The notes: generated by a model from the letters alone, not told the origin. A DNA stretch of 64,000 bases from Leptidea sinapis (GCF_905404315.1 NC_066283.1:868001-932000), one strand, 5' to 3'. Positions 21,196-33,734 are shown, numbered from the stretch's first letter. Program-made: numbers and translations.

Positions 21196-21465
21196 CTTCC
21201 AAATTAAACAATATATTTATTTACGGTGCGGGACTTTTCGTCCGACTCACACTTGACCAGAGTAGCCAGGAATTAATACTGCGTGGATTCAACAATGTCA
21301 CAAGAGTACAGTTAGTAAATAGCAACTTAGAAATACAAACGAGTTCCGTGTTGTAGAGTCACCGCGCGAGTCCTGCCAGGTTTACAGTTAGCTGGCGCGA
21401 CGCGTGCCACGAGTATCAATGTATTACTGTTTGTGGTAATATAAGACTACGCTAAACTATTTACT
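21196..21465. other. sequence with no recognised feature
   Basis: No gene or repeat recognised between the LINE tail and the Helitron. Confidence 0.35.
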
Positions 21466-22123
21466 ATTATATTATAAAGTCTGTAATATTGTCTGTTTGA
21501 CCTGTTTGCCAACAATCCTTTGTATTTGTATTATCAGTCAAGCCAGATGTGTAACCAGCGGGAATAAAATGAGCTTCATAAGAGTAGAAAGCATTCCATT
21601 CTGAAAAAAAGGTATGGAGGGGTAGAAATAGGGGATAGAAGTTCGTCACTATCGAATATCACACCATGAAACTTTGTATTTGGGTACTTTTTAAGAAATA
21701 AATAAATATTTCTTCTAGGGTTTTTGAAATATAGACCTGTGTGGGGCTGAAATAGGAGATGAAAGTTCGTATAGAAGTCCAAACAAAGACACGCTTTCAC
21801 GCTTAGATGCGAATCCGATTTTGATTATATTTGATACAAAACTAGAACGCTTAAAAGTTACAGAGGGGTACGTTCAGAAAAAATTGTTTATCTCATCGGA
21901 AAATATATGTGGCGTGGCTATGTGTGGTGGTGATGTATGTGGTGATTTAGAAAAGAATGGAAAAACAAAATAAAGTAGTTTATAAAAATGTATTAAATAA
22001 GTAATTTATAGTTAACCGCAGCAGTTTGAGTTATTATTATTATTTTTTGCAAAGTATTCTAAAGAAAATGCTGGTCAAAGTAACTATGCCACGCGCACGT
22101 AGTCGCGGGTAGAACTAAGCTAG
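21466..22123 (+). mobile_element. Helitron (LEP1-like type)
   Basis: Ends 'cgcgggtagaactaagctag' before T, a Helitron 3' terminus, and starts near a 'attatattataaagtctg' block that resembles the family's 5' end. The interior has paired 'ggggtagaaataggggat' type blocks. The 5' border is approximate. Confidence 0.6.
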
Positions 22124-22519
22124 TATGAAATAAAATATTAGTTTGACATTGACAACTGTCAATACTATAACGTAATTTAACCTCACTGTAAGAATCTAAT
22201 TTAAGCTCTATTACTTCTCAATAAATTCTACTTTAAGCTGTTTGTTGCTCTGAAATTCCTGAAATTACACAAAATTTCATTCATCCGGTTGTTCGTAATA
22301 AAACTTTTATTATGCTCAGGAATTTCTTTTGATGTTTATGAGGATAAATGCCAGTAATTTTGCTTTGTTTGAACTCTGAAATTAGGCCTAACATTACCGG
22401 TATGAAGAAACTGTTTATTTCAATACACAGAAAAGTAAATTTTACATAAAATAAAATAAATATAAACCGACCACAGAGGTCGTCCAAAGTAGGTAGTAGT
22501 TGTTATTTGCTAATGATAG

Positions 22520-22571
22520 CTAGTTCATTTTGTGGTGCTAAACGGCAGTTTAGCACCACAAAATGAACTAG
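22520..22571. repeat. perfect 24-bp inverted repeat with 4-nt loop
   Basis: Arm 22520-22543 is exactly complementary to 22548-22571, separated by 'ggca'. The core is 'gtggtgctaaac/gtttagcaccac'. A transcript would fold into a perfect hairpin. No surrounding repeat explains it. Confidence 0.85.
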
Positions 22572-22643
22572 TTAAATATTATATTCTAGAACCCAGATCT
22601 TATTTCATCTGTTACTTGATCTAGGTGTGAACGCTAAATTAGG

Positions 22644-22935
22644 TACCAGTGGGAGGCTCCTTTGCACAGGATGCCGGCTAGATTATCGGTACCACAACGA
22701 CGCCTATTTCTACCGTGAAGCATTGTGTAAACATTACTGTATTTCGGTCTGAAGGGCGCCGTAGCTAGTGAAATTACTGGGCAAATGAGACTTAAAATTT
22801 TATGTCTCTAGGCCTACGGCTCAGGGCTACGAGCGCAATTGTAGTGCCGCTCAGAATTTTTGGGTTCTGCAAGAATCCTGAGCAGCACGGCATTATAATA
22901 GGCAGGGCAGCTGGTCTCGTCGCCTATTTTTACAA
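22644..22935 (+). repeat. SINE-like ~320-bp repeat, copy 5
   Basis: Forward copy from 'taccagtgggaggctcc' to 'gtcgcctatttttacaa', nearly complete with both GC-rich blocks. Confidence 0.88.
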
Positions 22936-23316
22936 ATTTTTGATTAACCTTTTTTGTTTTTAGCTTCGTTACGTTATCAAATCTAATAATAACCTGTTAC
23001 TTTTGTGACTTTTTAATACCTTTTTCTTAAAATGTCAATAACCTATTAAAATTTAACATAAATACCTGACTAACTATACAACTATAGGTATATTATACAA
23101 CATAACACAATGACTTCAATCAATCAATTCACATTTGACTTCTAAAAATAATTTATACTTACATACAAAATAGGCAGATTGCGTGCTAACTCTGGCGAAG
23201 AACAAATATGAGATCGAGTTATTTTTATTATTTTAACTTGTTTAAATAGCTCTATAAGTACAAATGTAAAACAAAATATGAATAATTTAATTTACAGTCT
23301 GCATCAGCATTATTTT
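22936..23316. other. AT-rich sequence, nothing identified
   Basis: No repeat or open frame of note. Confidence 0.35.
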
Positions 23317-24750
23317 ATCTAGTCTTGCCATAAATACGGAAGCAAAGAAAAAAAAATTATATTGCAAATAACATTTATTACTTTTATTAGTTTACTGTGT
23401 TAGTTTAATACATAAATGTAAAACAATTTAAAATATAAAAAGCTTATTCGAAGTGGTTGCAATACAGTCCTTTAAACGTTGAGGCCAGTTATCAATAGAA
23501 GCACGCACTCTTTCCATGGGAAAATTCTTCACTGCCAATCATACGGATTGAATTAGGACCTCAAAATTATCATAGCGTTTACAGCTAGCAGTTTTCTCTA
23601 CAACTGACCATAAATCATAATCCAGCGGATTAAGGCACTAGACGACGGCCTGCCTTTAGCTCTGATGAAGTCCGAAACGTTAGTTTCCAACCAAGACTGC
23701 GTAGAACGAACTTTAAGACCCGGCACCGGGATTTGCTGGATGTATCATTCTTGATTATTGAACATGGTGTTGTTAAGGCTTCACTACCTTCTCATGAATG
23801 GTATCTTGATACACTTGTGCCGATGTTTTGATACCTTTTTCACAGAAGTATGTCTCAGTCACTCCTTCATAGCTAATGGTGGGGTACCAAACCATCACTA
23901 AAGTCGGATAGTGCCTTCGTTGCACTCTGTCGACTAATTGGGAAGCTTCTTTAGAGCTTTGAGCATAAATAGGTTCCTTTTGTGTGTTAAGATGTTGTTC
24001 AATTGTAAAAAAAATAATATCCTTAAACGAAAATTTCTGTGCGTACCCCTCCAGTAGTTGTTACGATTTTACCACCCTATTCTTTTTAAAATTATCAATT
24101 AAGAAATGACGAGCACGTCTCTTATAGGCTGCAGGTCCTAAGTCATCTTTTAAAATTCGCTACATGGTTCTAGGTGCTATCTTCATGTACCGAGATTAAC
24201 CCCCTTATTCATAATAGTCTGCTAACTTAAAGCATTGCTAATTTGAGAATTAAACAGAGTGAGCTCTGTCTTCTTCTATTGACCTAAGTCAGAATGAGAA
24301 AAAACACTCCTTAGCGGCTGTTTAAAGTTAGCGGTCCATTATGAATAAGGAGGAACATGTTTTGCTTTCTTATAGGATTTCTTCAAATTCTTGTCCTTAC
24401 TGCTATGACCACCTTTTTCGTACGAACACTACATGGACGGCCAGATCTTTTTGTGTCACAAACAGGGGAGGTCTTATTGTACCTATTAATAGCCTGGTAC
24501 ACAAACATTTTAATAATACCAAGCGTATCGAGACTTATAAAATTGCATTTGGCTCCATACCTACTCTGTGTAATGCAATCACAGCGATTCGGTTCTCTAT
24601 ATCACCCCACTCCATTTTAATTTTGTACAATGCATTGGCGCCAAAATGAGAAAACTCAATGAACAATTATATTAAAATGACAGATTCCAAATTCAAATGT
24701 AATATATCGTTAATTTTTAATTGTAACACTATTTATGGCCAGACTAAGTA
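23317..24750 (-). mobile_element. maT/mariner-type DNA transposon, inactive
   Basis: Minus-strand fragments follow the order of a maT-type (DD37D) transposase: MEPNAI and RSGRP-like N-terminal pieces near 24.4-24.6 kb, STQSWLETNVSDFI and LDYDLWSVVEKTA near 23.6-23.7 kb, and VRASIDNWPQRLKDCI near 23.5 kb. Terminal inverted repeats share 'tagtct' and 'gccataaata' (23320-23335; inverted at 24727-24745). Many frameshifts and stops, plus a 154-bp MITE inserted at 24200. Confidence 0.8.
24200..24353. mobile_element. 154-bp MITE inserted in the maT element
   Basis: Near-perfect inverted ends 'cccttattcataatag' / 'ctccttattcataatg' followed by 'gctaactt' on both sides. It splits the transposase between the N-terminal and catalytic parts, so it is younger than that element. 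Confidence 0.8.
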
Positions 24751-24754
24751 TAGT

Positions 24755-25285
24755 GATTTTATCCGCAGCTTGTTCCGCGTTCACATTGCAATAATAAAAA
24801 GGCGGTAATTCAGCTAATAAACAATGTGTAAGAATGTAAAACTTCATTTAATCCTTTCAGCAGTTATAGCGTGATTGAATTAAAAACATCCAAACATTTT
24901 AGTTTCACATTAAATTAGTGTAGATTTAATAAAAAAGATGAACTTTTTAAAATAATGCTCTTTACGTAAGCGTGCAGTATATTTTAAAACTAGAAAGTAT
25001 GTTTTTGCTTCACGTATTAATAGAAAGATTTTTTTGCAATAATTATGACATATTGTTTTTTGTACTGTGGTTCTTATAAATGTATTCGATATGTTAATAT
25101 GTTCGATCCGATGTCTGTGACCGGGCTCTAAACCAGTTTATTATATTTTGTTGTATCAAATCAGTGTCGGTTCATTAACATTAAAAATAAAATCCTTTTG
25201 GCTCTTTGCAACTTTGAATAAATTTGTAAGACTTGTGTTATAAGCCAAGGAGTTACCTGCCAGTAGTTCGTATGGACAATATCTT
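24755..25285. other. AT-rich sequence, nothing identified
   Basis: No gene, repeat family or RNA gene was recognised. Confidence 0.35.
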
Positions 25286-25289
25286 TTTT

Positions 25290-25599
25290 TTTTTAATGAA
25301 AATAAGGGACGAGACTAGCAGGACGTTCAGCTGATGGTAATTGATAAGACCTGCCCATTACAATGCAGTGCCGCTCAGGATTATTGAGGAAACCAAAAAT
25401 TCTGAACGGCACTACAACTGCGCTTGTCTCCTTGAGACATAAGTTGTCATTGTCTCATTTGCCCAGTAATTTCACTAGCTACGGCGCCCTTCAGAACGAA
25501 ACACAGTAATGCTTACACATTACTGCTTCACGGTAGAAATAGGCGCCGTTGTGGTACCCATAATCTAGCCGGCATCCGGTGCAAAGGCCTCCCACCTTG
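25290..25599 (-). repeat. SINE-like ~320-bp repeat, copy 6 (nearly full length)
   Basis: Inverted copy from the A-rich tail (poly-T at 25287-25297) to 'ggtgcaaaggcctcccacc'. Well preserved. Confidence 0.88.
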
Positions 25600-25667
25600 T
25601 CTTTTTATGGAGTAGTAGGACCAAAGATGGATGCACTGAGCGTGTCCACCTTCCTGACAATCCCACA

Positions 25668-25735
25668 AGAGTGTGGACGGCGGTGATCACTTAGCATCGG
25701 ATGACGAGCACTTCCATTTGTCTTATCATCTTACT
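25668..25735 (+). pseudogene. jockey-like LINE 3' tail fragment
   Basis: Matches the 3' untranslated tail of the 51-54 kb LINE ('gagtgtggacggcggtgatc' and 'acttccatttgtctta' in place of the usual end). Confidence 0.55.
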
Positions 25736-25737
25736 CC

Positions 25738-26065
25738 AACTTCAAACCTCTAAATTTGACTGTCTTCGCCGTATTCTGGGTGTATACTGACTCAATCAAA
25801 TGAGATACCAATGAAACAGCAGATCAAATGTTGAAATTGGAGCTAGACCGGCCACACACTCCGAAGGGTTCTGATCACATTCTTAGGAAAGCCCTAAATT
25901 GGAATCCATAACGGAAACGTGGCCACAATAAGCTCACCTGGCGACCAGACCTCTCTACAGAAACGAATCCTATTGAGAGGACCTGGAGTGAAGTGAATCG
26001 TGAGCAATACTATCCCAGGCGGCAGAACATTGGACGCTCTTTGCCCTGTGCAGTAGGTACAGGGC
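25738..26065 (+). pseudogene. LINE reverse transcriptase C-terminal fragment (second family)
   Basis: The plus strand reads pieces like LQTSKFDCLRRILGVY, IGHTLRR and TWRPDLSTETNPIERTW once small frameshifts are allowed, matching C-termini of insect LINE proteins with the 'CLRRIL...WSWIGHTLRK...RGRPK.TWRR' order. No intact frame. Confidence 0.65.
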
Positions 26066-26639
26066 AAATGCTTTGATCATGTAGAAGTTGCTTACATTTT
26101 TACCATAACTTTCTTTTTAAGTTAGAAATCTTGTTCTCAATGTATGTTTGAAATCGGTAGTTGTTTTTTACTGTTTATAGTTAGGAAGAAGGGTAAAGCG
26201 GCTGATGGTCATTAATAAAACGCGTGCTCAAGATAATTAAATACCCGTGAGGACCAATGTGCTTTCGGGTCAATTGATGGGACGTGGTCACGACCTAACC
26301 ACACTCTTGTACACTAAACATAAACAGAATATACATTGTATTGATATATTATGAAATTAAATACCGCTACTAGTTACGCCCTACCACGTGAGTGGACTCA
26401 AATTTGTCTCAGCTTGGTAATATAAAACAAAACATATCTTTGTCCGTTAGTTTGACAATTTACACTATTTATTTCTTGTTTTTTGATGGCTAACCATGTT
26501 GTAGACTGATTTCAATAATACCCTGCGTGCGTGAAGCCCGACTTAAGCTATAGTATCTCTATAATGGTATATTCAGGAATTCTCTGTATTTCAAAATAGT
26601 AGCCGAATTTCCAGGAATATTAACATTATTATTCAGTTA
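26066..26639. other. sequence with no recognised feature
   Basis: AT-rich and without recognisable repeat or exon. Confidence 0.35.
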
Positions 26640-26835
26640 TCATCTTCATCATCATTTCAGCCGGAAGACATCCTCTCCTCTGTTGGACAAAGGCCGCTCC
26701 CAAAGATCTCCATGACAATGGGTTTTGCGCTGCCCTTATCCAAGCTCTTTCGGCGAACTTGACCAGATCATCGGTCCATTTTGTGGGGGACCAACCAATA
26801 CTGCGTCTTCCAGATGGCCAGCATCTTTCCGAAAG
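26640..26835 (-). pseudogene. RTE-type LINE 3' end
   Basis: On the minus strand this is the 3' terminus of the same LINE group as 20.6-21.2 kb: 'catcatcatttcagccgga' (the terminal repeat), then the 'LGEAF' and 'ARSSW'-type region. 5'-truncated. Confidence 0.7.
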
Positions 26836-26889
26836 AGCTCAACCATTAAATGCGAACGCCAACCGGCCTGCGAAGCGTGGCGATTATGA

Positions 26890-28080
26890 CAAACCACCCC
26901 AAATTACATGACAATATCCGGTATAGAAAGCAAACTCTATGTGCTTAAATTTTGAAGCGATTAAAGTTGAGTTTAAGGCTTATTTGAAGGTGACAACGCT
27001 TAAGTAGTTGGTTCGAGGATGAAACACGTCCGCGAGAGGATACTGCTCGCGACTCATTACATACCTACTTTCGACTCGTGGGTGTATATATAACTATATA
27101 TCACTCGGAAAAAGTGTGATTCCACTTTTCGGGTTACATATAGAGACCCTCGACTTCTTCTCGTGGATATAGTAAGTATTTTAAGGTAATCGGGTACACT
27201 CGTACCGAAGCCCCGTTGTGCGTCTGTTCGACTGTAACAGTCAGCTGAACTTTGACAATACTATTAACGTGGCAGTACTATTACCGGCAATAACACTGAT
27301 GACAAGTTGGCGAATACCAAGCAAGTCAGTTTGTATTATAACCAACACGATACAAGTGAATAAATTCTTCACCTAGATCTCATTAATAATACGAAATATA
27401 GTTATGTTTTGTTCTTATACTCATAATAATAAGTAGGTAATATCGTATTTATGAATACTTATATCAATTTGGTAAATTTTTCTCTCAAAAATCGCGCCCT
27501 TCCAGCCGACTTTACCCGAACAATCGTTACAGAGCCGTGCGTGACGGCTTAGTTTCATTTCAGGCACCTAAAGACTTGTTCAATGAGAAAATGTTTTCTT
27601 TACAAAAGTATTGAAAAATCATGTGTGTTATTAAATCGTGTGTTACGGAACCCTTCTTGTGTGAACCCGACTCGCACTTAGCCTGTTGTTCGTTAACTTG
27701 GCTGCTACATGACAGGTTTTCTTTTTAAGAATTGTTAAATTCAAAAATATCGAAAATCATTTAAATCGGATAAGACCTAGGTACTTATGTCGGAATAGAA
27801 TGTGTTTGTCAACAAATACGTCCCTCTTTATTTTTATTTGATGTTTCGTCGCGAGTCTGCGAAATATATATTAACAGACACACGCAGGTAAGCTTATAAC
27901 GGTTCTTTATTATAGGGCACTCCTTAAAAATTGCCTAATCCTATTTAGAATTCAGGTCTCCAAAGCTATATACTTAAGTATCTAAACGATAATCAAGACA
28001 ATGTATACCTTAATAGCATACGGGTACACATTCAGATTAGATTGAGTGCAGCAGATAGTGCAAGGACCCCCACTTGCCCA
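26890..28080. other. mixed sequence, no gene recognised
   Basis: Contains an end-like block near 27640-27680 ('tgttacggaacccttcttgt') that resembles a common insect repeat terminus. Otherwise no exon, RNA gene or transposon could be named. Confidence 0.3.
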
Positions 28081-28084
28081 CAAG

Positions 28085-29098
28085 CAAGGTCTTGCTTGAA
28101 AACCGTGAGGCGATGGTTTGCTGAATTTGAGAGAGGTTTCTCAGCATGACGAATTTGGTGAAGGGCGGTCTTCAGCTGCCGTCAACGAAAATAATTGGCT
28201 ACTGTTAAGCGGCTAATTCAAGAAAACCCGCGGATTACCTATGAGACAATTCGAGGACTGTTGGTATGAGCCAAATTTAGAAAATTCAACGCGAAGAATT
28301 GAGAGTTCGGAAACTTTGTTGTCGTTGGATCCCTCATGAACTGAAGGTGAAACAGAAGCGGACTCGCGTGAAATGATGCTCACAGATGATAATGAAGCAC
28401 GACCACGAACATTCTAATGCTGTTTATGACATTTTCAGAGGAGACGAAACGTAGATTTATTGTTTAGAACCCGAAAAAAACAGCAATCATGTGAATGGGT
28501 GTTTGAAAATGAGAACAGGCCAATATAAGTGAGGCAGGCGGGAAACGTATGTAAAAAAATATCGCATTTTTTTCTCAGCTACGGGTCACATCTGCACAAT
28601 TCCACTTGAAGATCAAAAGAGTGTTAATGCCGAGTGGTATTCTCTCATTTGTTTACCCAGGGTGTTAAAAAAATCCCGAAAGACGACCAAAAGGAGCCGC
28701 GTTCTCCTACATCATGACAACGCTTCACACACGGCCAACAAAACTACGTCATTTTTAGCTTCTGAAAAAGTACAACTCGTCACCCATCGTGCACATAGCC
28801 CCGACCTAGCACCCTGTGATTTCTGTATTTTCCCCAAAATCAAAGACTTGATGAGAGGTTTCACTTTTACCAACTCCGAAGAGGCAGCGATAGCATTCAA
28901 TCAGCACGTAGAAAACATGCCTTCAGACTTGTGGTCCTCCTGTTTTAAAAAATGGTTCGATCGCATGAAAAAATGTTTAAAATGCAAAGAATGGTATTTT
29001 GAAAAGCAATAAACATAATATTTTGGTGAACAATATTTTGGAAAACAATGTTATACATTGTTTTTTTTAAGTTACGCAAAACTTTTAGAGTGACCACG
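28085..29098 (+). mobile_element. mariner (DD34D group) element, 5'-incomplete and inactive
   Basis: The 3' part keeps a 116-codon frame (28662-29009) with HHDNAS (second Asp) and HSPDLAPCDF (third Asp), then PKIKDLMRG and a mariner C-terminus. The two Asp are 34 apart, one residue fewer than the family's 35; the related copy at 45.8 kb keeps the normal spacing, so this one lost a codon. The 5' part (28085-28660) is readable only in scraps. The 3' inverted repeat ends at 29098 before TA. The 5' inverted repeat was not found. Confidence 0.82.
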
Positions 29099-29492
29099 TA
29101 TATAGTTTTACACCAATTATTTTTTATTTAATTTACTCTTGAAAAGCAATTTATATATTATGTTGCCATTGTAAACGAGGCTAAAAAATATATTTTAGAA
29201 TCTTTGCCTGAGTATCAGTCAGTACATTTCACACAAAAAAAATCAGGCAACGTTAGATAATATTAGTTTAGCCATATCGATCCTGACACAACCTACATTG
29301 TAACTCATAAGTTGACATTATAAGGTTTACTTAACATTACATTACGTTTACCATATTATAATAATTTTCACCGAAATTGTACGATTCGTTTTTGAGTTGT
29401 AGAAGGACATACAGACAAACATAATTTACTCTTACGGTAAATCAATGCAAATCTTTGCAAGTTAACCATCCTAAGTCGAAGGTTGAAGCATG

Positions 29493-29842
29493 CTAGCTGA
29501 CCCAGCAAACGTTGTAGTGCCATATAAAGGAATAATAAGAAATTCAATCATTTAAATTTTTGGGATCCCTATTGCGGATCTATGGATGGAACAGAATAAA
29601 ATAAAAATTACTATACAAAAATAGGTGTTGCTCGAGGTCAGTTGAAAATTTGAGGTTGTATGTATTTTTTAATGTTCGAAATGTATGGGGGTGGGTCACC
29701 CTAAATATTTAGGGTTATGAAAAATAGTTGTTGGCCGATTCTCAAACCTACCCGATATACACACAAAATTTAAGACAAATCTGTTAAACCGTTTCGGAGG
29801 ATTTTGGTAACAAACACCGGGACACGAGAATTTTATAAGTAT
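29493..29842 (-). mobile_element. non-autonomous Helitron
   Basis: Carries the CTAG/'ctgacccagcaaacgttg' 3' terminus at the low-coordinate end and 'gggacacgagaattttata' at the other. A second copy of the same family begins 2 bp later in the same orientation. Confidence 0.8.
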
Positions 29843-29843
29843 A

Positions 29844-31063
29844 CTAGCTGACCCAGCAAACGTCGTTTTGCCAGATAACATAGGTATTAAAAAAATCAAT
29901 TATTAAAATGATGCAACCGATTCTCAGACCTAGCAAATATATCGTACTACAATTATTGTATTCGATTGCCATCTTGCAACCCTATCGGTTTGGTGGATGG
30001 AACAGAATAATATATAAAAAAAAAATATGACTCCAAAAATTACAATAATCGTAACTAGAATTAGATTAATCAATTAGCGTGTATAAAAATACGCAATTAT
30101 TTTTATACATTTTAGTGCACATTATATCTATTGTTTTGGAATAGTGTTTAAAAAGTTAGTTGCTTTTTTGTTATTTTTTTTTATGATTTTTAGTGAATTT
30201 GATGTACTCTAACTATCAATTTGTCTAAATATGTGTAAATATACTTAATTTTTCAATGCAGAAATGAACGTAAGTGCTTTGCAATTTTATAACAGACAGT
30301 TAGAGATTCTGCCACAGATTGCACCCTTACTGTAACTCGTTAAGGATTAATCATTATATTCGACTACGATAATTACTTGACTATAGCTATGTTATGGTAG
30401 ATGACTTAAATATCCAGATCGCATTAAAAAGATTCGGCTAAGTATAGTTAATTTGCTCCTAAGAATTGAAGAGTTCCGTTACTTTGTCATGGATTCCGTA
30501 ATCAGAGCCTAACCAAACTCTTACCAAACTATCTTTGAAGTATAATACAAAAAGAATCATCGAAATCGGTTGGCGCGATATTGAGTTATTCGTAAATTTA
30601 TCATCAACTATGCTATACGTATGTATAGCAAAGTTGATGATCATGGATGCCATTGTCAGATCTGGACCAAATTACAATGTCAAGGCTTTCAACTAAAAAA
30701 AAATTATCAGCATCGGTTCACCCAGTTGAAAGTTTTGAGGTAACAAACATAAAAAAAAAATCCGAACGAATTGAGAACCTCCTACTTTTTTTTAAGTCGG
30801 TTAAAAAATCGTGATACAAAAATTGTTGTAGATCGTAGAAGGGCGAAAATTTAAATTTGTATATATTTTTCAATGCTGAATTATAATAAAATAAAAATAA
30901 AAAAAAATTTGGGATGGACAACCCTTAACATTAGGGGTATTAAAAATAGATGTTGGCCGATTTTCAAACCTACCCGATATGCACACAAAATTTCATACAA
31001 ATCTGTTAATCCGTTTTAGAGGAGTTCGGTAACAAACACCGGGACACGAGAATTTTATATTTA
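29844..31063 (-). mobile_element. Helitron interrupted by repeat family C
   Basis: The CTAG end (29844) and the 'gggacacgagaattttata' end (about 31045) are present, but the middle (about 30035-30805) is foreign: repeat family C. The Helitron halves rejoin at the expected point ('cgtgatacaaaaa'). Confidence 0.75.
30035..30805. repeat. repeat family C inserted in a Helitron, internally rearranged
   Basis: The first part (30035-30180) matches the 18.59-18.73 kb copy in reverse; the last part (30540-30805) matches 18.85-19.11 kb in forward orientation. So the element is scrambled relative to the other copy. Confidence 0.6.
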
Positions 31064-31065
31064 TG

Positions 31066-32352
31066 AAGTCAAAATTAATATTACCAAGGTAACATGAGTT
31101 TTAAGTGTTCTTTCACATACACGTACACAATACATACGTCATATCGTAGTACATTTTTAATCGGCAAGTCATAAAAGTAATATTTATCATAAAGTAAAAA
31201 ATAAATAACAGACCGAATCTACAGATTTACATAAATACCTAATAACTTAGGGCTGCCATCCGTAATATAAAATAGAGTATCGTACTTTATAATCTAATAC
31301 ACAAAAATTACACTAAAATACTCTTAAAATGACTTTTAGCACATGCCTGTCATGCCCAATTAAAAAATATAAACTAAATATAGTGGTAAAGTGAAAGGTT
31401 GTTAGAGTAAAAAAAAAATAGAATATAATTTAAATAAATGATAATGTTTTTTATTACTCGGTGTTATTTAACCTCTCTTATGCTACTCTACGTCACTAGT
31501 GTATACTGTATAACAATTGGCAGGTGTATTACTTACCCCCTGCGGTACTTCTCCCTGCGAGACAAACAATAATACTTAATAAAAGCCACTTCATTTCCAA
31601 AGTCCTTAATCACCGACACACGACCACCGTAACCGACGGCCTTTTCACAACTAATCCCACTCTGCTTGTAATAATTACTCTGATCAGAAGTACCAAGTTA
31701 TATCTGCAGGCAGCTAAATAAACAGCATCTTTAGCCCGATGGTATTAGGTCTATAATTAAATGGTTCTTACAAAACGTTGCTCGATATATTTGTGTATGT
31801 CTCTGTGATAAGTTTCAATTGATGAATGTATTGATAGCTGAAGTATGTAGACCCCCATGGAGTAAGTAGGCGAAAGCTTTTTAGGTCAGTCTGATGCAGC
31901 GTTCGTGTGACAATTGTAATTTATTAATGATATAATAAGTCGGCCATTTTTTTTTTGATATCATCATTGCCTCGAAGGTCGCCGTAAATGGTCTGATAGC
32001 GAAAGAGTGTTGAACAGCATTTAAAAAGCTCTCATTCAATTAAGTTAACAGCGTCTGGCCAAAGGGTCTGCTACTGTGGTCGAAATAAGTTTTATTTACA
32101 GATTTTGGATTCTCTTTCGATCTGTCTAATTTAGAAGCCAATCGGAGATACTTTTCTAATTTAAAATGTTCACTCCGTTCAAAAGACCGATTCAATAATA
32201 TGTATATATAATTATTATAAATTAAGTTATATATATTGTAAGTGCCTCTTAAAAGTGATTTCAAACTTATATTAACTCCGAAGATCACAATTCACATATC
32301 ATGCAGTTCCAATTCAATTAATTTATAATTTTCTCTTTCCATAATTTTTCTC
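31066..32352. other. AT-rich sequence, nothing identified
   Basis: No coding segment or repeat family was recognised. Open frames here lack splice context. Confidence 0.35.
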
Positions 32353-32430
32353 TGCTAACCTACCGGGATTCGAACACGCGACTCGGTCAATAGTCCAAGG
32401 CTACTAACCACTTGAACGCACGAACAAGAG
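32353..32430 (-). repeat. tRNA-derived SINE head
   Basis: On the minus strand a B-box-like 'gttcgaatccc' follows an A-box-like 'agtggttagtagcc', the pol III promoter pair of tRNA-derived SINEs. The flanks do not fold into an acceptor stem, so this is not a working tRNA gene. Confidence 0.6.
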
Positions 32431-32516
32431 GACTTGTTAATGTATCAATTATAAAATTAATAATACAATTAAATAGGATATAGTATTAGCATGAACAAGT
32501 ACAAGATCATTCAGAT

Positions 32517-33226
32517 CAGTGACGTAGCGTGCCTTGGCGGGGCCCCGTATAAAAATTTGTTTGGGGGCCCTTATGAAGGGTAAAGATTTCTCACATAAGA
32601 AAAAAAAATGCATAAAATTAAAAAAAAAATTCATCATAATTCTGTCACTTTTTCCATTGTTTTACAAACAATTTAAATATAATATACACTCTCCATGCCT
32701 TTTTTTCAGCAAAATGATTTACATTTATATTTAGCTGATGATGACTTTATTTTTTCTAAAGTTTCTACTATGGACAATAGTGAAAGGTCTAGCCGATGTA
32801 GGGTATTGCCAACTTTTGAACGCACGTGTTAGATTATTAAGGTTTTATGTTATTATTTAATAATCATAATGTACTAAATAACACTGAATAAAGCCTCGTG
32901 TGGGTGTTTCAGAGGTTCATTGGTGATTCAGGGTTAAAAGAGTTATGTTTTGATATCTTAAAACTAAAAAGTAGCTCATTTGTATTTCAAAGTCAATACG
33001 TACAGCCAATAGGAGCTTGTTCCTGATTGGCTGTTCGACAGCCATAATAATCTAACACACGCTTTACGCAGGAAAAAAGAGATTGCCTGTTTTGACTTTT
33101 GTCATTTCTGAAATACAAAAAATATTTGGGAAGTTTTATTAATTTTTGCTTTTGCACGTCGGGGGCCCCACGACCCGGGGGCCCCGTATAATTGATACTT
33201 CAGATACGGCGGTAGCTACGCCCCTG
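32517..33226. mobile_element. hAT-like non-autonomous element (710 bp)
   Basis: Left end 'cagtgacgtagcg' and right end (inverted) 'caggggcgtagct', with 'ggggccccgtata' in both subterminal regions. Flanking 8-bp sites attcagat/attaaaat agree at 6 of 8. No transposase frame. Confidence 0.7.
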
Positions 33227-33474
33227 ATTAAAATCTAAAGTAATCGAATTCATATATTATAGAGTAGCTCCTCGGACTTAGGCTGTAATCTATAGAGCCT
33301 ACTTAGACTTTATTCACGTTAAACATAACTAAGTGTAAGCTTAGCATAATCTTTTGTTTCATTTTTATAGTCATTTGATAGCCGAAATTATTCTGAGCTT
33401 AAGCTGAAACAGTGGAACACAAAAGTCAAGTTCACGTTTTATCACAATCAGCAAATTTTAACGCAAGTAAAGTC

Positions 33475-33731
33475 CTTTTTTATGACAGTAACGGACGAGC
33501 CGAGCAGAAAGTTCAGCTGATGGCAATTGATACGCCCTGCCCATTACAATGCAGTGCCGCTTAGGATTCTTGGAAAACCCGAAAACTCTGAGCGGCACTA
33601 CAGCTGCGCTCGTCACCATGAGACATAAGATGTAAAGCCTCATTTGCCCAGTAATTTCACTACCTACGGCGCCCTTCAGACCGAAACACAGTAATGTACC
33701 CATAATCTAGCCGGCATCCTGTGTAAAACAG
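33475..33731 (-). repeat. SINE-like ~320-bp repeat, copy 7
   Basis: Inverted copy with a small internal deletion before the 'cccataatctagccggcatc' block. Confidence 0.83.
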
Positions 33732-33734
33732 GCT

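Noticed and set aside
24341..24649. Two overlapping plus-strand frames of 87 and 102 codons
   Set aside because: They are antisense to the N-terminal part of the minus-strand maT transposase.
32353..32430. tRNA gene on the minus strand
   Set aside because: A- and B-box-like motifs are present, but there is no acceptor stem pairing; a SINE head fits better. The same holds for 34298, 40304 and 57691.
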